Assembly (NCBI RefSeq): GCF_003287405.1
Contig: NZ_PRLD01000004.1
Span: 1 to 64,000 of the forward strand
From: Faecalibacterium prausnitzii
GTDB lineage: Bacteria > Bacillota > Clostridia > Oscillospirales > Ruminococcaceae
Length of the DNA: 64,000 nucleotides
Direction: 5' to 3'
Positions 34,341 through 43,400 of this stretch are shown here, piece after piece. Made by a program: the position numbers and the translations under genes. Position 1 is the first letter of the stretch. Each line of letters opens with the position of its first letter. Under the pieces are notes generated by a model that did not search any database, was not told the origin of the DNA, and was given only the letters and a program-made list of their open reading frames with translations.

Positions 34341-34379
34341 CAGCCCCGTTGCCGGGAAAACGGCGGCGGGGCTGTTTTT
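34341..34379 (+). terminator. Terminator after ispH-rpsA
   Basis: CAGCCCCG...CGGGGCTG hairpin (34341-34374) followed by TTTTT, ending only 12 nt before gtrA. Confidence 0.85.
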
Positions 34380-34391
34380 GTTAACAAAGCC

Positions 34392-35012
34392 ATGATGAAA
34401 TTTTTAAAAAAGCACTGGGAAGTGCTCAGTTACCTGATCTTTGGCGTGCTGACCACCCTGCTGAACATCCTGCTGTACGCGCTGTTCAGCCGGCTGTTCG
34501 GCTATACTGCCGCCAACAGCTGGGGCAATGTGCTGGATAACGCTTTATGCATCCTGTTTGCCTACTGCACCAACCGGGCGTTCGTGTTCCGCAGCAAGAC
34601 CACCGGCAAAGCGATGGCGAAAGAGTTCGGCACCTTTGTCACCTGCCGTCTGGGCACTATGGTGCTGGATGCCGTCATCATGATCGTGGGCGGCAACTTG
34701 CTGGCCGCGCAGGGCGCGGCGCTGGTGGACACCGCCATGCAGGGTCTGCTGGGCGCCGTGGCGGGCTGGCTGGGTCCGGATACTACCCTCTACATGGCAA
34801 ACAGCTTTGCCGGGAGCCATGCCGCCGTGGCAGATGGCTCCGCTGCCATTGCCGTCATCGGCGGGGCGGACGGCCCCACAGCCATCTTCGTCACCAGCGC
34901 CTACGATGCTCAGGCAATGTGGGGCCTTGCCGTGAAGGTCTTTTCCAATGTACTGGTGATCTTGCTGAACTATGTGTTCAGCAAGCTCATTATCTTTAAA
35001 AAGAAACAATAA
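34392..35012 (+). CDS. GtrA-like membrane protein with inserted IGGADGPTAIF motif
   Basis: 206 aa. The N-terminal ~95 residues (LSYLIFGVLTTLLNILLYAL, NALCILFAYCTNRAFVF) and the last segment (VFSNVLVILLNYVFSKLIIF) form a GtrA/DPMS-like fold of four membrane helices, used for lipid-linked sugar movement. Between helices 3 and 4 lies an extra ~70 residues with AVIGGADGPTAIFVTSAYD (~152-170), a motif characteristic of Na+-pumping decarboxylase beta subunits. The ATG pair at 34392 follows a terminator directly and has no clear Shine-Dalgarno site, so the start is uncertain. Confidence 0.75.
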   Translation: MMKFLKKHWEVLSYLIFGVLTTLLNILLYALFSRLFGYTAANSWGNVLDNALCILFAYCTNRAFVFRSKTTGKAMAKEFGTFVTCRLGTMVLDAVIMIVGGNLLAAQGAALVDTAMQGLLGAVAGWLGPDTTLYMANSFAGSHAAVADGSAAIAVIGGADGPTAIFVTSAYDAQAMWGLAVKVFSNVLVILLNYVFSKLIIFKKKQ

Positions 35013-35032
35013 TTTTCAGGAGGTACGGTATT

Positions 35033-35167
35033 ATGAAACGTGGTCTGAAAGGGTTCGCATTCCTGGTTTCCGGTCTGGTGCTGGGCATCATTGGTGCAAC
35101 GGCATCGGTGACTGCGATCGCACTGAGTGCTGTGGGCATGGCAAAGGTGCGCCGTGCCAGCAAGTAA
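35033..35167 (+). CDS. Small single-span membrane protein (44 aa)
   Basis: The frame encodes 44 residues: a short basic start (MKRGLKG), a hydrophobic Gly/Ala-rich helix of ~28 residues and a basic end (KVRRASK). A strong AGGAGGT lies nine bases before the ATG, and codon use matches neighbours. It lies between gtrA and deoC with 18 nt to deoC, suggesting one transcript. No family recognised. Confidence 0.7.
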   Translation: MKRGLKGFAFLVSGLVLGIIGATASVTAIALSAVGMAKVRRASK

Positions 35168-35185
35168 AATAACGGAGGAACGAGC

Positions 35186-35851
35186 ATGAACCGCGAAGAG
35201 ATCCTGTCCCATGTCGATCATACCCTGCTGAAGCCGGAGGCTACCTGGCCCCAGATCCAGCAGCTGTGTGACGAAGCCATTGCAAACCACACTGCATCTG
35301 TCTGCATCAACACCTGCTACGTCAAGCAGGCTGTGGAGTATATGGCAGGCCGCATCCCCGTGTGCTGCGTGGTGGGCTTCCCTCTGGGTGCTATGGATAC
35401 CGCCAGCAAGGCCTTTGAAGCCAAGACTGCCATTGAGAACGGCGCAGCCGAGGTGGATATGGTCATCAACATCGGCCGCCTGAAGAACAAGGAGTACGAT
35501 GCTGTCCGCGAGGACATCCGTGCCGTGAAGCAGGCTGTGGGCGATAAGATTTTGAAGGTCATCATTGAGACCTGTCTGCTGACCGAGGAAGAGAAGGAAA
35601 AGATGTGCGACATCGTTTGCGAGGCCGGTGCCGACTATATCAAGACCAGCACCGGCTTCTCCACCGCCGGTGCCAACTTCCATGATGTAGAGCTGATGGT
35701 CAAGGGCGTGCGTGGCCGCTGCAAGGTCAAGGCTGCCGGCGGCATTTCCACCGTGGAGGATATGGAGACCTTCCTTGCACTGGGCGCTGACCGTCTGGGC
35801 ACCTCCCGCGCTGTCAAGATCCTGAACGGCGAGCAGGCAAAGGGCTATTAA
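35186..35851 (+). CDS. deoC: Deoxyribose-phosphate aldolase
   Basis: 221 aa, normal length. It splits 2-deoxyribose-5-phosphate into glyceraldehyde-3-phosphate and acetaldehyde. HVDHTLLKPEAT, the Schiff-base lysine region LKVIIETCLLTEEE and ADYIKTSTGFSTAGA (second Lys) and KAAGGI are all present. The ribosome site is GGAGG. The gene probably supports deoxynucleoside salvage; no other deo gene is nearby. Confidence 0.95.
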   Translation: MNREEILSHVDHTLLKPEATWPQIQQLCDEAIANHTASVCINTCYVKQAVEYMAGRIPVCCVVGFPLGAMDTASKAFEAKTAIENGAAEVDMVINIGRLKNKEYDAVREDIRAVKQAVGDKILKVIIETCLLTEEEKEKMCDIVCEAGADYIKTSTGFSTAGANFHDVELMVKGVRGRCKVKAAGGISTVEDMETFLALGADRLGTSRAVKILNGEQAKGY

Positions 35852-35870
35852 GTTTTCTGCAAAAAAATGT

Positions 35871-35901
35871 ATTTCGGCAAAGCCTCTGGGCTTGGCTGAA
35901 C
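35871..35901 (+). repeat. Repeat-family hairpin
   Basis: TTTCGGCAAAGCC and GGGCTTGGCTGAA form an imperfect hairpin related to the arms of R1 and of the terminator at 26684. Confidence 0.5.
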
Positions 35902-35920
35902 TGCAAAGGATGATCCCCCC

Positions 35921-35957
35921 AAGGGCTGCTGCACAAATTGCTGTGCAGCGGCCTTTT
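35921..35957 (+). terminator. deoC terminator
   Basis: AAGGGCTGCTGCACA pairs with TGTGCAGCGGCCTT, followed by TTT. Confidence 0.8.
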
Positions 35958-36068
35958 TGCGTCCAAGCCTTGCAAGCAGGGTGCAGCAGGGTGTATAATA
36001 AAATAGATACTGTATAAAACAGGAGGCTGCCCGCTTTATGGGGTAAGGCGGGCAGAGGAGGAAACGCA

Positions 36069-37238
36069 ATGAATATACCCGAGATCCTTGTGGCCAATGG
36101 CACAGGGGCGGTGCTGGTAAGCTTTCTGCTTTTGCTGCGGGTGCGCGGCGAGAGCAAAAACAGCGTGGGAACAGAGCTGTTCTGCCGGATTCTGGTGGTG
36201 ACGCTGCTGGCACAGGCAACAGAGACGATCAGCTTTCTGTTGGACGGCGTGCCCGGCGCGGCAAGCCGGTTCTGGCTGTACCTGACCAACACCGTCTGCA
36301 CCGGCGCTACCGTGAGCGTGGGCTATGCGTGGTGTTTGTATGTGGACTTCCGGGTTTACCGCAGCATTGGACGCCTGCGCAGAAGACACTTTCTGCTGGG
36401 CGCGCCGCTGCTGGCGCTTTTGGTGCTGCTGGTGGCAAACCTTTTTGGCACGGGGTGGATCTTTGCCATCTCGGCGGACAACGCTTACCATCGGGGCCCG
36501 CTGAACATTTTGCTGTATCTGCTGCTGTTCAGCTATTACGCCGAGAGCGTGTGGCAGGTGCATAAGGCCAAGCGCGATGGCGTTACGGTGGAGTTTTTCC
36601 CGGTGTACTACTTCGTGGTTACCTGTGCGGTGGGCACGCTGCTGCAGGGCGCATTCTACGGCATGGCCTTTGGCTGGCTGTCAGTAGCCATCGCTTTTGT
36701 GCTTGTGGACAGTCAGACCCGCAGCCTGCGCGGCTATACCGATGAACTGTCCGGCCTGTTTGGGCGCAAGTACATGAACTACTGTCTGGACCGCATCCAC
36801 GCCACGCAGGAGAAGGACGTTTACGGCATCATGATGGACGTGAACTGCTTCAAGGAGATCAATGATACCTACGGTCACGCCGAGGGCGACCGCGCCATTC
36901 AGGAGATCGGGCACATCCTGTCCGGGGCGCTGGCAGCAAACTCGGTAGCCATCCGCATGAGCGGCGACGAGTTCATGGTGCTGATCCGTCATGGCTCGGA
37001 GGAGCTTTTGGATAAGACCTGCGCCGCCATCGAGCGGCGGGTGCAGCACTATAACGAAACCGCTCCGGCGGGCAGCTTTCAGCTGTCCTTCTCTACCGGC
37101 GTGGCAAAGTACGAGGGCGGCAGCGTGGAGAAGTTTCTGGTGGAGCTGGATCAGCGGATGTACGCGGAAAAGCGCGCTTTCCACGCCGCCCGGGATAGCC
37201 ATGCAGCACCGGAGCAGGGAAATGCTCCATCAATTTAA
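36069..37238 (+). CDS. Membrane diguanylate cyclase (GGDEF domain)
   Basis: 389 aa. Residues ~1-215 form six or seven membrane segments; ~225-380 is a GGDEF domain that makes cyclic di-GMP from two GTP. DELSGLFGRKYMN, MMDVNCFKEINDTYGHAEGD (in part) and the active-site loop as MSGDEFMVL (SGDEF instead of GGDEF, at ~296) are present. The Gly-to-Ser change at the first position is found in some active enzymes, but activity is unproven here. GGAGG precedes the start. Single-gene unit. Confidence 0.87.
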   Translation: MNIPEILVANGTGAVLVSFLLLLRVRGESKNSVGTELFCRILVVTLLAQATETISFLLDGVPGAASRFWLYLTNTVCTGATVSVGYAWCLYVDFRVYRSIGRLRRRHFLLGAPLLALLVLLVANLFGTGWIFAISADNAYHRGPLNILLYLLLFSYYAESVWQVHKAKRDGVTVEFFPVYYFVVTCAVGTLLQGAFYGMAFGWLSVAIAFVLVDSQTRSLRGYTDELSGLFGRKYMNYCLDRIHATQEKDVYGIMMDVNCFKEINDTYGHAEGDRAIQEIGHILSGALAANSVAIRMSGDEFMVLIRHGSEELLDKTCAAIERRVQHYNETAPAGSFQLSFSTGVAKYEGGSVEKFLVELDQRMYAEKRAFHAARDSHAAPEQGNAPSI

Positions 37239-37268
37239 AAGGAATGTCTAAAATAAGTGAGACTTATC

Positions 37269-37297
37269 TTGACAATCTGACGCTGCAATGATAGAAT
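37269..37297 (+). promoter_or_regulatory. metK promoter
   Basis: Perfect TTGACA (37269-37274), 17 nt, TAGAAT (37292-37297), 25 nt before the riboswitch. Confidence 0.85.
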
Positions 37298-37321
37298 ATG
37301 GAGCGTACCAATTGAATACCG

Positions 37322-37417
37322 ACTTATCAAGAGCGGCTGAGGGGACAGGCCCTGTGAAGCCCGACAACCTGCGCGAGAGCGTAAGGTGCCAAATCCTGCG
37401 GGAAACCGGAAGATAAG
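37322..37417 (+). promoter_or_regulatory. SAM-I riboswitch (S box)
   Basis: S-box core readable in order: ACTTATCAAGAGCGG, CTGAGGGGACAGGCCC, GAAGCCCGACAACC, AGGTGCCAAATCC, GGGAAACCGGAAGATAAG (in part). The first and last segments pair (CTTATC/GATAAG). It controls metK. Confidence 0.96.
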
Positions 37418-37424
37418 AGTGCAA

Positions 37425-37456
37425 CGCTCAGAGCTTTCGGCTCTGGGCGCTTTTAT
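37425..37456 (+). terminator. SAM riboswitch terminator
   Basis: CGCTCAGAGC (37425-37434) pairs with GCTCTGGGCG (37440-37449) followed by a T-rich run; forms when SAM is bound. Confidence 0.88.
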
Positions 37457-37518
37457 TTTTCAGAACAAACTTGATGGAATGGTAAATACAAGCAACTGCA
37501 ACATTTAGGAGGCAAAAA

Positions 37519-38673
37519 ATGGCTAGACACCTGTTTACTTCGGAGTCCGTTACCGAGGGACATCCTGACAAGATCTGCGACCAGATCTCTGATGCGATCC
37601 TTGACGAGATCCTGACCCACGACCCTGATGCCCGCGTGGCCTGCGAGACCTGCGCATCCACCGGCCTTGTGCACATCATGGGCGAGATCACCACCAGCTG
37701 CTATGTGGACTTCCAGAAGGTCGTCCGCGAGGTGGTGGCAGATATCGGCTACACCCGCGCAAAGTTCGGCTTTGACGCCGACACCTGCGCCGTCATCTCC
37801 AACATTGACGGCCAGAGCCCCGATATTGCACTGGGCACCAACGATCAGGTGGGCGGTGCAGGCGATCAGGGCATGATGTTCGGTTATGCCTGCGACGAGA
37901 CCCCCGAGCTGATGCCCATGCCCATCAGCCTTGCCCACAAGCTGGCAAAGCGCCTGACTGAGGTGCGCAAGAGCGGCGAGATGGACTACCTGCGCCCGGA
38001 CGGCAAGAGCCAGGTGACCGTGGAGTACGACGAGAACAACAAGCCCGTGCGCGTGGATGCCGTGGTCATCTCCAGCCAGCACAGCGAGAGCGTGAGCATG
38101 GAGCAGCTGCGGGCAGACGTGATGGAAAAGGTCATCAAGGCCACCATCCCCGCCGAGCTGCTGGACGAGAACACCAAGTACTACATCAACCCCACCGGCC
38201 GCTTTGTTGTGGGCGGCCCGCAGGGCGATACCGGCCTGACCGGCCGTAAGATCATCGTGGACACCTACGGCGGCTATGCACGCCACGGCGGCGGCGCTTT
38301 CTCCGGCAAGGACCCCAGCAAGGTGGACCGCAGCGCAGCCTACGCTACCCGCTGGGTGGCAAAGAACATCGTGGCTGCGGGTCTGGCAAAGCAGTGCGAG
38401 GTGCAGGTGGCCTACGCCATCGGTGTGGCAAAGCCCGTGTCCATCATGGTGGATACCTTCGGCACCGGCACTGTGGCAGACGAGAAGATCGAGCAGGCTG
38501 TGGAGAAGGTGTTTGACCTGACCCCCGCCGCCATCATCCGCGAGCTGGATCTGCGCAAGCCCATCTACCGCCAGCTGGCCGCCTACGGCCACATGGGCCG
38601 CGAGGATCTGGGCGTGAAGTGGGAGAACACCGACCGCGTGGATGCCCTGAAGGCTGCCGTGGCTGCCCTGTAA
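37519..38673 (+). CDS. metK: S-adenosylmethionine synthetase
   Basis: 384 aa, normal length. It makes SAM from ATP and methionine. The N-terminal [20 protein letters not shown], flexible-loop [18 protein letters not shown], the P-loop-like [19 protein letters not shown] (in part) and the C-terminal FDLTP blocks are all intact. GGAGG precedes the start. Controlled by its own product through the riboswitch at 37322. Confidence 0.97.
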   Translation: MARHLFTSESVTEGHPDKICDQISDAILDEILTHDPDARVACETCASTGLVHIMGEITTSCYVDFQKVVREVVADIGYTRAKFGFDADTCAVISNIDGQSPDIALGTNDQVGGAGDQGMMFGYACDETPELMPMPISLAHKLAKRLTEVRKSGEMDYLRPDGKSQVTVEYDENNKPVRVDAVVISSQHSESVSMEQLRADVMEKVIKATIPAELLDENTKYYINPTGRFVVGGPQGDTGLTGRKIIVDTYGGYARHGGGAFSGKDPSKVDRSAAYATRWVAKNIVAAGLAKQCEVQVAYAIGVAKPVSIMVDTFGTGTVADEKIEQAVEKVFDLTPAAIIRELDLRKPIYRQLAAYGHMGREDLGVKWENTDRVDALKAAVAAL

Positions 38674-38704
38674 AAAGCGTTTTTCCATAGAAGGTAAGTG
38701 AAGA

Positions 38705-38742
38705 AAAAAGCCGCTGCACCTGACCGTGCGGCGGCTTTTTTG
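38705..38742 (+). terminator. metK terminator
   Basis: AAAAAAGCCGC...GCGGCTTTTTT hairpin 32 nt after the stop. Confidence 0.85.
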
Positions 38743-38796
38743 CGGGTGCGGCAGCGCTTGCCCAAAACGGTACTGTAAAATACATAACTCCGGTTC

Positions 38797-38825
38797 TTGC
38801 CCGGCGGCGCTGGCTGTGTTACACT
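38797..38825 (+). promoter_or_regulatory. Promoter of the SpoIID-like gene
   Basis: TTGCCC (38797-38802), 17 nt, TACACT (38820-38825). Confidence 0.65.
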
Positions 38826-38874
38826 AAGGTCATATCAAACTGCAAGAATATGCCCACAAGGAGGGAACCGGACT

Positions 38875-39921
38875 TTGAAACATCTGCATTCTTTTGCCCG
38901 CCGTGCGGCGGCTTTTCTGCTGGCGGCGGTGCTGTGCGTCTGCATCCCGGCGGCAGCGGCTTCGGCTGCCACCACCATCGGCGGGGCCGATACCACCCTG
39001 ATCCCCGCAGAGGACGAAAACTGTCTCAGCTGGCTGTTTGGCTCCAAGGATAAGATCACCATGCCCTACCTGAACATCAAGGGGCAGGGGCTCAAGCGCA
39101 ATGTCACACTGGATCTGGTGGATTGTCTGGTGGGCATCACCTACACCGAGCTTGGCTCCATTGGCAGCTATGTCAGCGCCAGCGCTGCGCAGCAGGCGTG
39201 GAAGGCGCAGGCGGTGGCCATCCACTCTTATCTGGAATACCACAAACAGTACGGCTCGTCCGCCAATGCGCTGATCTACACCCCGGTCAGCCAGATCCCG
39301 TCCTCCACCCGCAGCGCCATCCGCAAGGCGGTGCAGGCGGTCAGGGATGAGGTGCTGGTGTACAACGGCAGCGTGTGCGATGCGGTATGGTCGGCCAGTG
39401 CGGGCTACAACACCCAGACCGGCGTGTACGGCACCTGCGCCAGTCTGGACGCATGGGGCACGGACGTGCCCTACCTGCAAAGCGTGGAAAGCCCCTACGA
39501 GGAGCAGTACCACAACCTGCTGCGCCGGGTGATCGGCAAGGACTACACCTATATAGAATACAACGACAGCCGCACCGGCGAGCCCTACCAGAGCGCCGAC
39601 ACCACCCACAAGGATCTGGGCGGCTTTGTACAGTACAACACACTGGTGTCCAACGGGCGCAGCTACCGGTACATCAACCAGTTCGTTTCCTCCCGCTACT
39701 GCTTCGATTTCGGCACCGATGCCGGCGGCACCCCCTGCATGACCTATTACGGCTATGGTCACGGCGTGGGCATGAGCCAGTGCGGCGCAGTGGGCTACGC
39801 CGCCGAGGAAGGCATGAACTACAAGCAGATCTTACAGCACTACTACACCGGGGCGCAGATCCGTACCCGCACTACCCGCAGCGGCGGGCTGTTCGGCTGG
39901 CTTACGGGGTTGTTCCGCTGA
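38875..39921 (+). CDS. SpoIID/LytB-domain protein
   Basis: 348 aa from a TTG start supported by AAGGAGGG eight bases upstream. A signal peptide (LHSFARRAAAFLLAAVLCVC...) is followed by the SpoIID domain: LVDCLVGITYTELGS, AWKAQAVAIHSYLEY, DAVWSASAGYNT and the hallmark YGYGHGVGMSQCGA. SpoIID is a lytic transglycosylase that trims glycan strands stripped of peptides during engulfment; LytB-type relatives act in cell-wall turnover. Together with the SpoIIQ-like gene it is a second engulfment-type enzyme in an organism that may not sporulate. Confidence 0.88.
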   Translation: MKHLHSFARRAAAFLLAAVLCVCIPAAAASAATTIGGADTTLIPAEDENCLSWLFGSKDKITMPYLNIKGQGLKRNVTLDLVDCLVGITYTELGSIGSYVSASAAQQAWKAQAVAIHSYLEYHKQYGSSANALIYTPVSQIPSSTRSAIRKAVQAVRDEVLVYNGSVCDAVWSASAGYNTQTGVYGTCASLDAWGTDVPYLQSVESPYEEQYHNLLRRVIGKDYTYIEYNDSRTGEPYQSADTTHKDLGGFVQYNTLVSNGRSYRYINQFVSSRYCFDFGTDAGGTPCMTYYGYGHGVGMSQCGAVGYAAEEGMNYKQILQHYYTGAQIRTRTTRSGGLFGWLTGLFR

Positions 39922-40049
39922 GCGGCTATTTGACTGAAATTTTGGAAAAACCTTCTCAAACGCCGTAGGATTTGGTATACTATATCCGTTTGTGAAAAAT
40001 GAACGGGAAACATAACTGCGCAGAAAAACGCACGGATTGGAGTATCAGC

Positions 40050-42464
40050 ATGGAGTTGGATCAGGAAAAGCAGAATCAGGAGGCCGCCGAGCGCTGCCGT
40101 GCACTGGCACAGCGCATCGTGCGGGAACTGGCACCCCGCAGTGTGCAGGTGCTGGAGAACAGCGGCCTGCTGGAAGAGGCTTTTGGCAAAATGAATACCA
40201 CGGTGGTGCAAAGCAGCCCGGAGCTGCTGGTGGTGGCAGACCCTCAGTGGGTCACCCTGCCCGCCGTGCAGGCCGAAAAGGTGATGCTGGTGTGCGATGA
40301 GTACACCGGTATGGCAGACTGCGCAAAGCAGCTTGCCGCACAGGGCTTTTGCCGGGAGTTTGCATGGAAGGACAGCGGCAAGGAGCAGCTGACGGCGCTG
40401 TTCTGCCGCATGGCTGCCCCGGAGCTGCCGGAGCTGGAGACGGGCTATGAGCAGCAGCTGGACGTTTTGCGGGAGCGTACTGCGCAGGCCGAGCGCACCG
40501 CCGCCGAACAGGCTGCCCAGCTGGAGCGGCTGCGCAGCGACCTTTCCCTGAGCCGCAGCCACGAGCAGGACTTGGAAAAGACCCTGAACAGTGTGGTCAA
40601 CTCCACCTTCTGGAGGGCCAGCTGGCCGCTGCGGTATCTGGTAAGCAAGTGCCGCCAACTGTGGCGCAGCTTCCCGCTCTTCGTCTTTTTTGCCACCCTG
40701 CGCCGGGTGGGCTTTGCGGGCGTAATGGCACAGGCCAAGGCCAAGCGGGAGTATAAAAAGCTGTTCCCGGGCAAGGCCATGCCCGCCGACCGCTTTGCGG
40801 ACGTGGAACTGCTGGTAAAGCAGGCCGCAGACCAGCCCGCTGCACCGTGCATCAGCATCGTGGTGCCGCTGTACAACACCCCCCACGATTTTCTGGTGGA
40901 GCTGCTGGACTCGGTGCAGAACCAGACCTACCGCAACTGGGAGCTGTGCATGGTGGATGCCGGACAGGACGCGGACGTGGGTGTCCTTGTGCAGGAGCGT
41001 GCCCGCACCGACAGCCGCATCCGCTACCGGAAACTGGACAGCAACGAGGGCATTGCGGGCAACACCAATCAGGGCTTTGCCCTTGCCACGGGTGAATATA
41101 TCGCTCTGCTGGACCATGACGACATCCTGCACCCCTGTGCACTGTGGTATGTGGCGGAAGCCATTGCCAAGCAGGGCGCGGACTTTGTGTACACCGACGA
41201 AGTGACCTTTGAAGGGGACATCGACCACCTGACGGTCTACCACTTCAAGCCGGATTATATGCTGGATAACCTGCGCTCCAACAACTATATCTGCCACCTG
41301 AGCGTGTTCAGCGCGGCGCTGCTGGCAAAGGTGGGCGGCGACGAGCGGGCAGAGTTCAACGGCAGTCAGGATTACGACCTCTACCTGCGCCTGACCGAGC
41401 AGGCAGAGAAGATCGTGCACATCCCGCATCTGCTGTACTACTGGCGTTCCAGCCCCGCAAGCGTGGCCAGCAACATCTCCGCCAAGACCTACTGTCTGGA
41501 AGCAGCTATGAAGGCGCTGCGCGCCCACTACGACCGCATGGGCGTGCCGGTGGACGCAGTGACCATGGTGCCCAACACCCCGGGCTTTTATAAGACCGAT
41601 TACACCATCACAAAGCCCGGGCGGGTCAGCGTGCTGATCCCCAGCTGCGACCATTCGGGCGACCTGCGGGTGTGCGTGGAGTCCATCTACCGCAAGACCA
41701 CCTACCCGGATTTTGAAGTGATCATCATCGAGAACAACAGCAAGGAGCCTGCCACCTTCCGCTGCTACGAGCAGCTGCAAAAGGAGTACCAGGACACTCT
41801 GCATCTGCTCACATGGCAGGGCACCGGCTTCAATTACAGCGCCCTGAACAACTTTGGCGCAAAGGCTGCCACCGGCGAGTATCTGCTGCTGCTCAACAAC
41901 GACACCGAGGTCATCTCTCCCCGCTGGATGGAAGAGATGGTCATGTACGCCCAGCAGGATCGCGTGGGCTGCGTAGGCGCAAAGCTGCTCTACCCGGACA
42001 ACACCATCCAGCACGCAGGCATCGGCTTTGGTTTCCGGACGCTGGCGGCGCATATGCACAAGAACTTCCCTGTGGGACACCCCGGCTATATGGGACGGCT
42101 TTCCTACGCGCAGGACGTGTACGCGGTGACCGCCGCCTGCCTGATGGTGCGCAAGGATGTGTACGAGCAGGTGGGCGGGCTGGACGAGAGCTTTGCCGTG
42201 GCCTTCAACGACGTGGACTTCTGCGTCCGTGTGCGGGAGGCAGGCTACACCAATGTGTTCACCCCCTTTGCGCAGCTGTACCACTACGAGAGCAAGAGCC
42301 GCGGCTTGGACGAGAGCCCGGTCAAGCGCAAGCGCTTTGTCTCCGAGGTGGAGCGCTTCCAGAAGCGGTGGGCAAAGCAGCTGGCTGCGGGCGACCCCTG
42401 CATGAACCCCAACTTTGATCTGATGAAGGAGGACTTCAGCTTTGACATCAAGCCGCTGGAGTGA
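40050..42464 (+). CDS. Two-domain family-2 glycosyltransferase
   Basis: 804 aa. Residues ~1-140 are an unrecognised N-terminal region, ~145-185 a coiled coil rich in Glu, Arg and Ala, followed by a basic linker. GT2 domain 1 starts at CISIVVPLYN (~268) with ALLDHDD as the nucleotide-sugar DxD site. GT2 domain 2 starts at VSVLIPSCDH (~530) with LLLNNDTE. This architecture is common in rhamnan/O-antigen-like polysaccharide synthases (WsaE/RgpF neighbours). The ATG at 40050 follows TTGGAG; an earlier in-frame ATG at 39999 has no ribosome site. The neighbouring rhamnose genes suggest transfer of rhamnose-containing chains. Confidence 0.85.
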   Translation: MELDQEKQNQEAAERCRALAQRIVRELAPRSVQVLENSGLLEEAFGKMNTTVVQSSPELLVVADPQWVTLPAVQAEKVMLVCDEYTGMADCAKQLAAQGFCREFAWKDSGKEQLTALFCRMAAPELPELETGYEQQLDVLRERTAQAERTAAEQAAQLERLRSDLSLSRSHEQDLEKTLNSVVNSTFWRASWPLRYLVSKCRQLWRSFPLFVFFATLRRVGFAGVMAQAKAKREYKKLFPGKAMPADRFADVELLVKQAADQPAAPCISIVVPLYNTPHDFLVELLDSVQNQTYRNWELCMVDAGQDADVGVLVQERARTDSRIRYRKLDSNEGIAGNTNQGFALATGEYIALLDHDDILHPCALWYVAEAIAKQGADFVYTDEVTFEGDIDHLTVYHFKPDYMLDNLRSNNYICHLSVFSAALLAKVGGDERAEFNGSQDYDLYLRLTEQAEKIVHIPHLLYYWRSSPASVASNISAKTYCLEAAMKALRAHYDRMGVPVDAVTMVPNTPGFYKTDYTITKPGRVSVLIPSCDHSGDLRVCVESIYRKTTYPDFEVIIIENNSKEPATFRCYEQLQKEYQDTLHLLTWQGTGFNYSALNNFGAKAATGEYLLLLNNDTEVISPRWMEEMVMYAQQDRVGCVGAKLLYPDNTIQHAGIGFGFRTLAAHMHKNFPVGHPGYMGRLSYAQDVYAVTAACLMVRKDVYEQVGGLDESFAVAFNDVDFCVRVREAGYTNVFTPFAQLYHYESKSRGLDESPVKRKRFVSEVERFQKRWAKQLAAGDPCMNPNFDLMKEDFSFDIKPLE

Positions 42465-42501
42465 GCCTTTGACCCAAATTGAAACGAAAGGGGAAACGCA
42501 G

Positions 42502-43293
42502 ATGGAGCTTTCGGCCTGCATCGTGGTGTATAACGGCGCACAGGAAGCCATCAAGGCCGCGCAGACCGTGCTGGACTGCACCCGCCGCTACCCGCTTACG
42601 CTGTATCTGGTGGATAACGCCAGCCCGGACGACAGCGGCAAGCGGCTGACCGCTGCCGCAAAGGACGGCACTCTGCGCACCGCCCCCGGGCAGACCGTGC
42701 AGGTGCTCTGCCGGCTGGAGAACGGCGGCTTCGGCACCGGGCACAACACGGTGCTCTCGCTGCTGCACAGCCGGGTGCACTTTATCCTGAACCCGGATAT
42801 CCAGCTGACCGCAGATACCCTGAGCGACCTTGCCGACTGGATGGCGGCGCACCCCGGCGTGGTGATGACCCGCCCTGGGCTGACCTTCCCGGACGGCAGA
42901 CCCCAGCAGCTGCCGCTGCGCCGGTGCAATGTGCGCGCTATGGTCTACCGTCAGCTGCCCTGTCTGCGCTTTTGGGCAAAGTACAACGACCGCTACCTGA
43001 TGGCAGACAAGGATCTGACAAAGCCTACCGAGATCGAGTTCTGCACCGGCAGCTTTTCGGCGGTGGACACTGCCGCCTTCAAGGCCGTGGGCGGCTTTGA
43101 CGAGGGGTACTTTATGTATGTGGAGGACGCCGATCTTACCCAAAAAATGCGCACGCAGGGCAAGGCATATCTGGTGCCCCAGTACACCGCCATCCACGCA
43201 TGGCACCGCGCGGCGCACCGCAGCCTGAAGCCTTTTCTGTGGCAGCTGCGCAGCCTGCTGCGCTACTTTTCCAAATGGGGTTTTGCGTGGTGA
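42502..43293 (+). CDS. Family-2 glycosyltransferase, rhamnosyltransferase-like
   Basis: 263 aa. GT2 fold: LSACIVVYNG, LVDNASPDDS, RLENGGFGTGHN, FILNPDIQ (DxD-like), FCTGSFSAVD and FDEGYFMYVEDADLTQKM. The last block and length match WbbL-type dTDP-Rha:glycolipid rhamnosyltransferases. The ATG at 42502 has AAAGGGGA upstream. It follows the two-domain enzyme by 37 nt and precedes rfbA, so it probably uses the dTDP-rhamnose made next door. The acceptor is unknown. Confidence 0.85.
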   Translation: MELSACIVVYNGAQEAIKAAQTVLDCTRRYPLTLYLVDNASPDDSGKRLTAAAKDGTLRTAPGQTVQVLCRLENGGFGTGHNTVLSLLHSRVHFILNPDIQLTADTLSDLADWMAAHPGVVMTRPGLTFPDGRPQQLPLRRCNVRAMVYRQLPCLRFWAKYNDRYLMADKDLTKPTEIEFCTGSFSAVDTAAFKAVGGFDEGYFMYVEDADLTQKMRTQGKAYLVPQYTAIHAWHRAAHRSLKPFLWQLRSLLRYFSKWGFAW

Positions 43294-43323
43294 GCGGGGA
43301 CGAAAAATATTGTTTTTGATCCG

Positions 43324-43358
43324 CAGAAAGCGGCGTGCCATCGGCACGCCGCTTTCTG
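43324..43358 (+). terminator. Terminator after glycosyltransferases
   Basis: CAGAAAGCGGCGTGCC pairs with GGCACGCCGCTTTCTG; only a weak U-tract (GTTT) follows. Confidence 0.65.
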
Positions 43359-43371
43359 ACGTTTCACCCTC

Positions 43372-43400
43372 TTGCATTTTGCGTGCTTTCATAGTAAAAT
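43372..43400 (+). promoter_or_regulatory. rfbA promoter
   Basis: TTGCAT (43372-43377), 17 nt, TAAAAT (43395-43400). Confidence 0.7.

Noticed and set aside
39843-42581. 912-codon minus-strand frame opposite the glycosyltransferase gene
   Set aside because: Antisense shadow; the plus strand carries two clear GT2 domains.
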